A stretch of 12,257 nt of DNA from CBFGWV01 sp965652545 (GTDB taxonomy: Bacteria; Pseudomonadota; Gammaproteobacteria; Competibacterales; Competibacteraceae): assembly GCA_965652545.1 (NCBI GenBank), contig CBFGWV010000143.1, forward strand, positions 1 to 12,257, read 5' to 3'. Numbering within the stretch: the stretch's first letter is position 1; each line of letters begins with the position of its first letter. The notes below the pieces were generated by a model. It ran no database searches. It saw nothing but the letters and a program-made list of their open reading frames with translations, and was not told the origin of the DNA. Below are positions 1 through 7,500 of the stretch, piece by piece. The translations under genes and the position numbers were made by a program.

Positions 1-262
1 TCACCTGCGCCCGTGAGGCGACCTCGCGCAGCTCTGCCATGCGCTTTTGCAGCACGACGCCGGACTCGCGGATTTCCTCCGCAATCTCGCACACATCGGC
101 GTAGGAGCGCTCCTCGTCCTTCAGCCACTCCATGTTGCCCAGAGCGACGGCGAGAAAATTGTTTACATCGTGAATCAGGCCGCGCAGACCCGTCGCCAAT
201 GCACCCGAAGCCTCGTCGTCCCAAGCCACGGAGACCTTCTGGTCGTCGCGTCGATCTGCCAC
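1..262 (-). CDS. Histidine kinase, N-terminal part (runs off left edge)
   Basis: The minus-strand frame stays open from the GTG at 262 to base 1 (87 codons). It carries a clear H-box, IHDVNNFLAVALGN, with the phospho-acceptor His at residue 31 (codon 172-170). The H-D-x-N-N pattern is typical of HisKA dimerisation domains in hybrid and FNN-type kinases. An acidic helical stretch follows (MEWLKDEERSY...), as expected for the second DHp helix. I chose GTG 262 because AAAGGTG (275-269) lies six bases upstream; GTG 271 is the alternative. Only about 30 residues precede the H-box and the divergent regulator gene begins at 405, so there is no room for an N-terminal sensor domain. The ATP-binding domain lies outside the window. 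It most likely phosphorylates the divergently encoded response regulator, which is an inference from position. Confidence 0.75.
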   Translation of the reverse strand, partial: MADRRDDQKVSVAWDDEASGALATGLRGLIHDVNNFLAVALGNMEWLKDEERSYADVCEIAEEIRESGVVLQKRMAELREVASRAQV

Positions 263-272
263 TATCGTCACC

Positions 273-364
273 TTTGGCAATTTGCCACATTTCTGTAGTG
301 TACTGGCACACCGATTACGCATGTCACCTCGCGCAATCGGTCAATCAGATTTAACATTTGGCAA
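273..364. promoter_or_regulatory. Divergent control region with dyad and repeated TTTGGCAA
   Basis: The region between the two-component genes holds a perfect dyad, TGGCAA-T-TTGCCA, at 275-287. The word TTTGGCAA occurs at 273-280 and again at 357-364. The copies start 84 bases apart, close to eight helical turns, so they would lie on the same DNA face. The dyad overlaps the kinase ribosome binding site. This looks like a binding site for the adjacent OmpR-type regulator (autoregulation), but that is inference. I see no convincing -35/-10 pair here. Confidence 0.35.
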
Positions 365-404
365 AGCGGGCACAAAGCCCACGCAGACGAGTGTGTTGCG
401 TGAT

Positions 405-1109
405 ATGGAAAGATACAAGAAGCCCCGGATCCTGGTAGTCGACGACGACCCGCAATTCGGTGCCATGCTCAAGCGGGCGCTGGAGACCGAGGCCATGGAA
501 GTGCGGGTGGCCGAGTCGGGCCGGGAGATGCAAGGCCTGATGGACGAGCTGGAGGTCGACGTCGTCCTCCTGGACATCAACCTGCCCGACGACTCCGGCT
601 TCGTGCTGGCGCGGGCGCTCAAGCAGCGAGACCCCGCCCTGGGGTTGATCTTCGTCTCCGGCCGTAACGACCCGGTGGACCGCGTCGCCGGGCTGGAGCT
701 CGGCGCCGACGACTACCTGGACAAACCCGTGCGCGTGCGCGAGCTCATCGCCAAGGTGCGCAACCTCGCCTCACGGGTGCGGGTGCACGAGGCCGCCGGC
801 CAGCCCAAGGACATCCGCCTGGGCAAGTGGAAGCTCGATCGCATCCGCCGCCGGCTGGAAACCGAAGACGGCGAGCACTGCACCCTGACCCACGGCGAGT
901 ACCGCCTGCTGGAGTCCCTGGCCGTGGAGCCGGGCAAGACCCGCACGCGTGACGAGCTGTACCTGGCCGTCAGCGGCGGCGAGCGCGACAAGAACGACCG
1001 TACGGTGGACGTGCTGGTCGCGCGGCTGCGGCGCAAGCTGGAGGACGACTCGCGCAGCCCGCAGGTGATTCGAACGGTGCCGGGGGAGGGGTATGCGCTG
1101 GTGTCTTAG
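405..1109 (+). CDS. OmpR/PhoB-family response regulator
   Basis: This is a two-domain DNA-binding response regulator of 234 residues, the usual length for the family. The receiver domain (about 8-120) has the acidic pocket D13-D15, phospho-acceptor D57 in the run VVLLDINLPDDSG, switch residue S85 and conserved K107 in DYLDKP. A winged-helix trans_reg_C domain follows (about 135-234), with LTHGEYRLLESL, the recognition-helix region NDRTVDVLVARLRRKLEDD and the terminal wing VIRTVPGEGYAL. I used ATG 405 because the receiver fold begins eight residues later. GTG 393 is an in-frame alternative, and neither has a strong ribosome binding site. It is divergent from the truncated kinase gene, its probable partner. 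Whether it controls the peptide genes downstream is unknown. Family assignment is secure; the target genes cannot be read from the sequence. Confidence 0.93.
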   Translation: MERYKKPRILVVDDDPQFGAMLKRALETEAMEVRVAESGREMQGLMDELEVDVVLLDINLPDDSGFVLARALKQRDPALGLIFVSGRNDPVDRVAGLELGADDYLDKPVRVRELIAKVRNLASRVRVHEAAGQPKDIRLGKWKLDRIRRRLETEDGEHCTLTHGEYRLLESLAVEPGKTRTRDELYLAVSGGERDKNDRTVDVLVARLRRKLEDDSRSPQVIRTVPGEGYALVS

Positions 1110-1238
1110 GACGACATGCGTATAGACTGCTCCACGAAAGGACACGGGCTTGCGGCTGCTGTTAGTTGTCGGCAGCGCTGGAGGTCGAGCCCAAGTGTGA
1201 GGCTACAGATTATCGTACCGTTGAGAGAGCGCCCCGAT

Positions 1239-1409
1239 ATGATCCATCCGGACAGCTTACGACAGGAGAGCCCAAGTCAGTCCGGGTCCTTACCCAAGGC
1301 CCGGTACAGCCCGCCATGTTTGACACTTCTGGGTGACTTGCGGGGGTTGACATTGGCTGGTACGCCGGGTTTGGGTGATTCAGGTGAGCCTGGGTCTGAG
1401 CGGCCTTGA
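1239..1409 (+). CDS. Lasso-peptide-type RiPP precursor (A gene), 56 residues
   Basis: This small gene encodes a leader of about 39 residues and a probable 17-residue core, AGTPGLGDSGEPGSERP. The leader matches the lasso consensus YxxPxLxxxGxxxxxTx exactly: Y23, P26, L28, G32 and T38, with T38 at the usual -2 position. If the core starts at A40, D47 is residue 8, giving a standard eight-residue macrolactam from the Ala1 amine to the Asp8 side chain. A core starting at G41 would give a seven-residue ring, as in xanthomonins. I chose ATG 1239 because GAGAGAG (1223-1229) lies about ten bases upstream; an upstream in-frame ATG (1116) would add a leader unlike the family. The gene sits directly before kinase, PqqD-like and cyclase genes, which is strong contextual support. 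The tail keeps Ser and Glu residues. The leader motif and context are seen; the ring prediction is inference. Confidence 0.85.
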   Translation: MIHPDSLRQESPSQSGSLPKARYSPPCLTLLGDLRGLTLAGTPGLGDSGEPGSERP

Positions 1410-2271
1410 TTATTTGACGGTACTCCAGCAGAACGCGTACCGTGTCGCCGGGTTGGGGCTCTCGTCTGGGGTCACATTACCGCTGCGTAGTGTCTCGGCA
1501 AGAAATGAGTCGTATGCCGATATTGAAATCGGCTTCGACTGCGAAGCAACCTTTGCGCACTGTGCTTGTAGCCATCGCTTTTACTATCACGGGCGAGAAC
1601 GCTGGTTCCATTGGTCATGGGACGGCGATGATTTGCTGATTGCTGCTGATACCGGCGAACATGCAATCATTACCTCCAAGCATATTGCATGCGATCTGCG
1701 GGCTCCATTGAGCGACGAGCTTATGCTGGGACCAGCGTTACTGGTGGCCGGCGCATTCCATGGACGGTTCGCATTGCATGCTAGCTGCTTGACGGGGGCT
1801 CAAGGTGCCGTGGTGGTCTGCGGTGTGTCTGGAGCGGGGAAGTCCACGTTGGCTCATTCTGGGATGATGCAGCGCTCCTGGCGGCGTGTCAGCGATGATA
1901 TTACCGTACTTTACCGGGGTGCTGGATCGTTCTTTGCGGCGGCTGACTACCCCCAATTGAAGCTCTCGCCGCGACAGCCGTACGATGGTTTTGGCATGGA
2001 GGCGGTTGATGTCCGCATGGTGTGTGTGCTGGGCACCGAGCCTGTAACTGACGTCGTATGCGAACCGTTGCCGCCTTTATTGGCGCTCGGCCGCCTGATC
2101 GAATCTGGGGTTTGCGGGCGCCTCTTCAATCCTGCTTTGTTGGCAAGTCAGTTGGCCTTTTTTGCCGATCTTGTCGCCAGTGTACCCGTGATGCGGCTCA
2201 ATTATCCGCGTCGCATGGAACGCTTGCCCGACGTGCTGCGGTATATCGACGAGGTGGCATGGCAGGGTTGA
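1375..2271 (+). CDS. HPr-kinase-like RiPP tailoring kinase
   Basis: The product is homologous to the catalytic part of HPr kinase/phosphorylase. It has a Walker A motif, GVSGAGKST (residues 150-158 from GTG 1375), preceded by the family motif LHAS (134-137) and followed by VSDDITVLY with paired Asp 174-175. The N-terminal part (AYRVAGLGLSS) resembles the start of the small HprK homologues found in lasso clusters such as that of paeninodin, where the enzyme phosphorylates a Ser in the precursor. The start is uncertain. GTG 1375 lies inside the precursor core codons, with a 35-base overlap. TTG 1414, just after the precursor stop, is a reasonable alternative and would place the conserved AYR near residue 8. 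Neither has a good ribosome binding site, so translation may be coupled to the precursor. Its stop abuts the PqqD-like gene. The local G+C is lower than in the flanks. The likely substrate, a Ser or Thr of the core, is inference. Confidence 0.85.
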   Translation: MIQVSLGLSGLDYLTVLQQNAYRVAGLGLSSGVTLPLRSVSARNESYADIEIGFDCEATFAHCACSHRFYYHGRERWFHWSWDGDDLLIAADTGEHAIITSKHIACDLRAPLSDELMLGPALLVAGAFHGRFALHASCLTGAQGAVVVCGVSGAGKSTLAHSGMMQRSWRRVSDDITVLYRGAGSFFAAADYPQLKLSPRQPYDGFGMEAVDVRMVCVLGTEPVTDVVCEPLPPLLALGRLIESGVCGRLFNPALLASQLAFFADLVASVPVMRLNYPRRMERLPDVLRYIDEVAWQG

Positions 2272-2277
2272 AAGGCG

Positions 2278-2571
2278 ATGTACATAGTTTCCGGAGGACG
2301 CTTGAATATCCGATTTGGCGCGAATGTGCGCATGCAGCGTGTCGGGGACGAAGCGGTTCTCCTGGATACCGACCGTGGATTGTATTACTCGTTGAACGAG
2401 ACGGCGGTCTTGCTTCTTGAATCTCTCCTAAGTGGTTCGGATCAGGCGATGGCTATCGACTGTATCGTCGAGCGCTTTGATATCACCGCCGATGAGGCCG
2501 CAGCGGATCTTGCCCGATTACTTGACGCGCTACACGCGCAGGGTCTTATCGAAACCCAAGTTTCTCAATGA
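2278..2571 (+). CDS. PqqD-like RiPP recognition element (lasso B1 type)
   Basis: This 97-residue protein is of the PqqD family, the RiPP recognition element that binds precursor leaders and presents them to the processing enzymes. The typical pattern is visible: a beta-hairpin region RFGANVRMQRVGDEAVLLD, then RGLYYSLNETAVLLLESLL (wing and first helix), then two further helices that include FDITADEAAADLARLLDALHAQGLI. Its expected partner is the YxxP segment of the precursor leader (Y23-P26). ATG 2278 is supported by GAAAGG (2270-2275), which overlaps the kinase stop codon. The last four bases (ATGA, 2568-2571) overlap the start of the cyclase gene, so the two are probably translationally coupled. 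It is a stand-alone B1 not fused to a B2 protease domain, and no separate B2 gene is visible. Confidence 0.9.
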   Translation: MYIVSGGRLNIRFGANVRMQRVGDEAVLLDTDRGLYYSLNETAVLLLESLLSGSDQAMAIDCIVERFDITADEAAADLARLLDALHAQGLIETQVSQ

Positions 2572-4346
2572 CAGGGTTGGCCCTGGTGTGGGGCGATGGT
2601 CGCCGCGATGCGGCGGCAACTGTCCACGCAATGCTCAAGGCCATGTCCCATCGAGGGCGAGGGGACCCGGTGGTGTTCTCGGGGAATCGGTGGGCGCTGG
2701 GCTGCGTCGGGTTGTACGGTACTCCAATGGTTGCCGTTGATGCAGGGATCCACGTCGCCATCGACGGTTGGCTTGCCGAGCCTGATGCATTGATCCAACG
2801 GCTCGGTATGCTGCCCGAGGTATCGGACGCGCACATCGTGCTGGTGGCCTACCAGCGCTGGGGGGCGGCGTTGCCCGTTCATGTGCACGGTGCCTTGGCG
2901 GGCGTCATCGTCGACACCGCCTGTCGACGTGTGTTGGCCTTCAGGGACTACCTGGGCCAGAAGCCGCTGGTCTATGCGCACGATGGTCGCTGTCATGTCG
3001 TAGCTTCCGAAGAATCTGCCTTGGTGCGCGGGGCTTCGGTACCGGCCACGCTCTGCGACCGGTGGCTTGCCGGGTACTTCTCCCTTCAGGGGCATACCCA
3101 GCCACTGACCGCCTTCGAAGGCATCAAGGATATTCTCCCAGGCCAGGTGCTCAGCATTGATGGTGAGCGGACGACGCGACAGCGTCTGGCCTGTCCGTTC
3201 GGGCGGCGGCCTATCCACCATCGGCACATCGACCACTATACGGATGAGCTCCTCGAACGGCTAACCCGTGCAGCGCGCCGATGCAGCCGCACCCACGGCA
3301 GTCTCGGTGTCATGCTCAGCGGCGGCATGGACTCGACCACCGCCGCGGCAATGGTCGCCCCTGAGATGACCGGCCCGCACCGGATCGCAGCCTATTCGTG
3401 GACGATTCCTCGGTACCCCGATGCCGACGAGGCGCCATTCATCGTCGCCACGGCGCGCCACCTGGGTATCGACTGCATGCTCTTCGATGGCCAAGCTATG
3501 GTCGATGGCGCACCCGATGTCGTTTGGCCCGTCGTACCGGATACCCCAGTGGTTAACCTCTACCGAAGCCTCATCTGTGGGTCATACGCACAGGCCGCGA
3601 CCGCGGGGTGTTCAGTCATACTCAACGCCGATTCGGCCGATCGACTCTACGGTGAGCCCGGCGAGTGGCTGCTGGCGGCCTGCCGCGATCACGCCTGGGG
3701 AGTCATCGCATGGGAGCTCTGTCGGCTGGTGCTGACCGGCGGTCCTCTCGCCCTGCGGCGCGATCGCGGGGTGGTGCGAGCATTGCGAGGTCTTCTGAGA
3801 CTTCCCAATCAATCTCTGCCATCCGAGTGGTTGACACCGTATGCACGCGGGCTGCTCGATCAGACCATGTCCCTGCCGACCGAGATTGCTAACAGCCCCT
3901 GGCCGAAACGGGCAGCTGTCGTGCTCGGTTTTGGCTATGGACAAGGTATCAGCCGCGAAACCCGGTTTACCTACCCGTTTGGTCTCGATCGGCGTGATGT
4001 GTTTCGCGATCCTGACGTCGTCGACTTCTTCCTATCGATCCCCTCACATTGGATCCATCGGCCGGGAGCCGAGCGGACCAAGTTTCTGGTGCGTCATGCC
4101 ATGAACGGCCGTTTACCGGAGGAGGTGCGTCGCAGGCCGAGAGGCGGCGTGCTCAGTGCCATCGCCAGGGATGCTCTGCATGGCCGGCAGGCCTGGATGG
4201 AGTCGGTCCTGTGGCGGGGCGAGCGGCAGTGGCCGCGGTTCGTCTGCGAGGATTGGCTTCGCGGTCGCTGGTCGGGGACGGACGAGACGAGTCTGATCGT
4301 CACTTGGCAGTGCCTGTGCTTCGAGCGCTGGTTGCAGGTGCTGTGA
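2568..4346 (+). CDS. Asparagine-synthetase-like lasso cyclase (C protein)
   Basis: This 592-residue AsnB homologue has two domains. The N-terminal class II glutaminase-like domain (about 1-205) keeps landmarks such as MSHRGRGDP (26-34) and RDYLGQKPLVY, but the nucleophile Cys2 is absent: the protein begins Met-Thr-Gly. The C-terminal synthetase domain has the PP-loop pyrophosphatase motif SGGMDS (251-256), a diverged metal/ATP segment NADSADRLYG (353-362), and ETRFTYPFGLDRRDV (464-478) followed by LSIPSHW. Loss of Cys2 with an intact SGGxDS is what lasso C proteins show: ATP activates the Asp/Glu side chain of the precursor and the core N-terminus attacks it, without glutamine hydrolysis. The start overlaps the PqqD-like stop (ATGA). 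A true asparagine synthetase is unlikely given T2 and the neighbours. Confidence 0.88.
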   Translation: MTGLALVWGDGRRDAAATVHAMLKAMSHRGRGDPVVFSGNRWALGCVGLYGTPMVAVDAGIHVAIDGWLAEPDALIQRLGMLPEVSDAHIVLVAYQRWGAALPVHVHGALAGVIVDTACRRVLAFRDYLGQKPLVYAHDGRCHVVASEESALVRGASVPATLCDRWLAGYFSLQGHTQPLTAFEGIKDILPGQVLSIDGERTTRQRLACPFGRRPIHHRHIDHYTDELLERLTRAARRCSRTHGSLGVMLSGGMDSTTAAAMVAPEMTGPHRIAAYSWTIPRYPDADEAPFIVATARHLGIDCMLFDGQAMVDGAPDVVWPVVPDTPVVNLYRSLICGSYAQAATAGCSVILNADSADRLYGEPGEWLLAACRDHAWGVIAWELCRLVLTGGPLALRRDRGVVRALRGLLRLPNQSLPSEWLTPYARGLLDQTMSLPTEIANSPWPKRAAVVLGFGYGQGISRETRFTYPFGLDRRDVFRDPDVVDFFLSIPSHWIHRPGAERTKFLVRHAMNGRLPEEVRRRPRGGVLSAIARDALHGRQAWMESVLWRGERQWPRFVCEDWLRGRWSGTDETSLIVTWQCLCFERWLQVL

Positions 4347-4387
4347 AGCGGATTGTCCCGGGGATTGGCTCCAGTCGTGTATATCAA

Positions 4388-4404
4388 TGTAACAACTGTT
4401 CACA
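4388..4404. promoter_or_regulatory. Imperfect 17-base dyad upstream of a promoter
   Basis: TGTAACAACTGTTCACA has imperfect twofold symmetry, with outer TGT/ACA arms and central A-C-T. It lies about 15 bases upstream of the -35 element at 4419. It could be an operator or activator site for the first C25 gene. I recognise no specific regulator. Confidence 0.2.
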
Positions 4405-4418
4405 CCTGTGCTTTGTCA

Positions 4419-4447
4419 TTGACGTAGTATTGACACACGGATAATAG
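4419..4447 (+). promoter_or_regulatory. Sigma70-type promoter for the first C25 peptidase gene
   Basis: TTGACG (4419-4424), a 17-base spacer and TAATAG (4442-4447) form a near-consensus sigma70 promoter. Transcription would begin near 4453-4455, about 105 bases before the ATG at 4559. It separates the C25 genes from the RiPP genes as their own transcription unit, although read-through from the cyclase gene is possible because I see no terminator after 4346. Confidence 0.6.
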
Positions 4448-4449
4448 AG

Positions 4450-4535
4450 TCCGGGCGCAGGCGTCGCTTTCAAACCGCCTTGACGCCGCCCGGATCCCGA
4501 TGCCTACACAAAAGCCTCACGAGGCTCGGCATCGG
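4450..4535 (+). ncRNA. Structured 5' leader with two strong hairpins
   Basis: Hairpin 1 pairs 4450-4456 with 4488-4494 (7 bp) and 4460-4465 with 4482-4487 (6 bp). It has a three-base bulge (4457-4459) and a 16-base loop. Hairpin 2 pairs CCGATGCC (4497-4504) perfectly with GGCATCGG (4528-4535) and encloses a smaller hairpin, AGCCT (4513-4517) with AGGCT (4522-4526), which has a CACG loop. Neither is followed by a U tract, so they are not intrinsic terminators. They lie between the promoter and the ribosome binding site GAGGG (4547-4551), which stays unpaired. This could be an mRNA-stabilising or regulatory leader; I recognise no known riboswitch. Confidence 0.4.
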
Positions 4536-4558
4536 CAGCATGTGTCGAGGGTGTGAAC

Positions 4559-7500
4559 ATGAGCGCTAACAACCGATCACGCAGGTTCCACGCCCAGGTC
4601 GCGGGGATGCTGGGCTTGGCAGTCCTGTCGTCAGCGGCCTGGGGGCAGTTGGCCGGTAATCCACAGCCCGCAGCACCGAGTTGTCGCTCCGGCTTCGTCG
4701 CCGATCGCCTGATCTGGAGCGACAGCACGTTGGGGTGGCAAGGCAGCATGAACGGCTCGTTTGGCCCCCACCAGCTCTACACACAGAACGGCGTTGGCGT
4801 TCAGGCCACCATCACCGAAACCTGCGGCGGCACCTCATGGCTGGGCGGTACGCCCAACCTGTTCCTCGGTACGCTCGATTTGTGGATCGATTTGACCAAC
4901 GCCGCGTGCCAGGTTCGCGTGCAGTTCGATTTCACTGCCAATGGTGCGTCCTACCCTATTCATGGACTGACCTATGACATCTGGGATGTCGACCAGGTGA
5001 CCTCGGGGGGTAACAACTTCGATGACCGTCTCATCTATGACCAGCCGCCCAGCGGCTCGGTGACGCTGACGGCTGGAAGCCGGCCGACCATCGTGCCGCC
5101 TAACAGCGTTCACGGCGGGACGGAGTGCTCGGAGACCGACGCACGATGCCACGTCCGCGCGCGCTATCCGAACACGGTCGCGTCGGATTTCAGCAGCATC
5201 GGCTTTGTGTACACGAACGGGCCTGGATCTTCGGGTAACACCACGGGTCAGGCGATCGAAATCAGCGATCTGCGGTTCTGTGTCAATCCCGCCACCGTTC
5301 CGGTGAGCCTCGCCAGCATCGGCTCAACCGTTTCGGCCGAAGGTCTTGTGGTGGAGTGGACGACCGCCGCTGAGGCCGGCAACGCCGGTTTCGAGCTTTT
5401 TGGGCGTCGTGCCAGCGGCGAGTGGGAGCCCTTGACGCAGGAGCTCGTGCCCTCTGTGGGAGGGGATTCAATGACCCCGCAGCAATATAGCGTTGTGATT
5501 CCCGATGCCGGCTCGCTGGAGGAAATTGCGCTCGACGACATCGACATTTTCGGCATCAGCACCCGCCATGGCCCGTTCGCGGTTGGGCAACGGTTCGGTG
5601 TGGAGGACACGCCGCAACCGATCGATTGGAAGCGCATCAACGCCGAGCTGAAGCAGGGCGCGGGAATCGCGGGCATCAATAAATCGGCACCCGGGCAGGC
5701 CGACGCCCGCTCGGCCCGCCTGACGGTGACCGAGCCTGGCATTCAACGTGTCAGTTTCGAGGACCTGCTCGCCGCTGGCGTCGATCTCGGTGGTGTGGCG
5801 CGCGAGCGCATTGGAATCTTCGACGATGGTGAACCGGTGTCTCGGTATGTCGGCGGTGCCGAACGTTTCGGCCCCGGGAGCTGGATCGAATTCATCGGCG
5901 ATGCGGGGGTTCCGACGCTGTATGCCGAAGGCAATGTCTACGTGGTGCGTGAGGACGGCGCTCAACTGCCTGCACCGTTACAGCCGCCGCTGCCCGATGC
6001 CCGTGGGCTTGAGCCGGCCCTGTATACCCACGCCGTCGTCGAAGCCGCCCAGCGTGAGTACAGCTTCTCCTCGCCGGTTGGCGATCCGTGGTACGACGCC
6101 CGTTTGCTGGCTCGCAATGGCGCGGCGGAGGTGAACCGTACGCTGAACGTTTCCGCGCCGGCGCCGGGCACCGCCCGCCTCGAAGTCGAGCTGTGGGGCG
6201 GCCTGGATTGGGCGGGTACGGAGCCTGATCACCACGTCCAAGTGCTGTTCAACGGCACACCTGTGACCGAGGAGCGGTTTGACGGAATCCAAAGCCGCCT
6301 GATTGCGGTCGACCTGCCGACCGGTCAGTTGAACGATGGGGCGAACACTGTGACGCTGCGTGTCCCCGGAGACACCGGTTACAAATGGGACATCGTCCAC
6401 CTTGAGGCCGTCACGCTGACCTATCCGCGGTTCACGCACCTCGATGATGGGCGATTGAATGCCGCCGTGCCGAGTGCCTCCAACACTCTGGGCGGTGTCA
6501 GCACCTTCGTTGTCGACGGTTTGTCCGGCGATACGCTCGTCGGCTGGGGGCTGCGGCCGAACGGAAAGCTTTACCGGAACCTTATCCATGGCGGTGCGGG
6601 CAAAGCAGTCATCCCTACCCGTGAAGGTGAGAACATCCAGTACTGGCTGGCCGAGCTGGGTGCGGAGGCGAAACCGGCTATTGCCGCCGACGTGCCGGCA
6701 CCCCTTCCGGCGGCCTCCGCGCAGTACCTGATCGTGACCCATCCAACATTGCTGGGAAGCGAGATCGACGAGTTGGTCGCCCTGCAACGGGGGCGTGGTT
6801 TCAATACGGCGGTGGTGACGGTCGACTCTATTTACGCGGCCTACAGCGATCATCAGGTGGACGCGCAGGCGATCCGACGTTTCGTCGCTGCGTCTCGACC
6901 CAACTACCTGCTACTGGTTGGTGGCGATAGCTACGACTACAACGACTACCTCGGTAAAGGCAGCATCAGTTTTGTCCCCACGCACTATGTGCAGACAGAC
7001 GAGATTGTGAAGTACTCGCCCTCAGACGTATTGCACGGTGACATATCCGGCAACTTCCGCCCGGACATCCCCGTGGGGCGGCTGCCGGTGCGCACGCGCG
7101 CCGAACTGGCCGAGATGGTGGGGAGGCTGCGTGCCGGTGCGAGGGGCGCAGGAGGGGTACTGTTCGTTAGCGGGAAGTCCGATAAGGGTCGTGAGTTCGC
7201 GGCGGCCACCGAGAGCATGCAGGCCGCGTATTCGCGCCCAGCGGATCTCGAGGTCGCCGACGATATCGGTGTTCCGAGCGCCAGGAGTCGCACCATCGCC
7301 GCATTGAGCGGCGGATTGGAAATCCTCAGCTTCCACGGTCACACATCGTTGGGTTTGTGGGATTTCGGCGGACTACTGCGCAATACCGATATCGCCTCGT
7401 TGCCCAGCGGCAGCATGGCGGGGTTGATCACCCAGTGGGGTTGCTGGAACAGCTATTTCGTCAGCCCCACGAGCGATACCATGGCCCATGCGTTCCTGCT

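Noticed and set aside
1153..1175. GCTGC ... GCAGC inverted repeat as a terminator of the response regulator gene
   Set aside because: The stem is only about five pairs and no T-run follows.
1187..1277. GAGCCCAAGT repeated at 1187-1196 and 1268-1277
   Set aside because: Two ten-base copies 81 bases apart, one inside the precursor leader codons, are too little to claim an operator.
5248..6853. Long open frames on the minus strand across the first C25 gene, up to 291 codons
   Set aside because: They mirror GC-rich codon structure of the plus-strand gene, have no recognisable domain, and the plus-strand protein has clear family motifs throughout.
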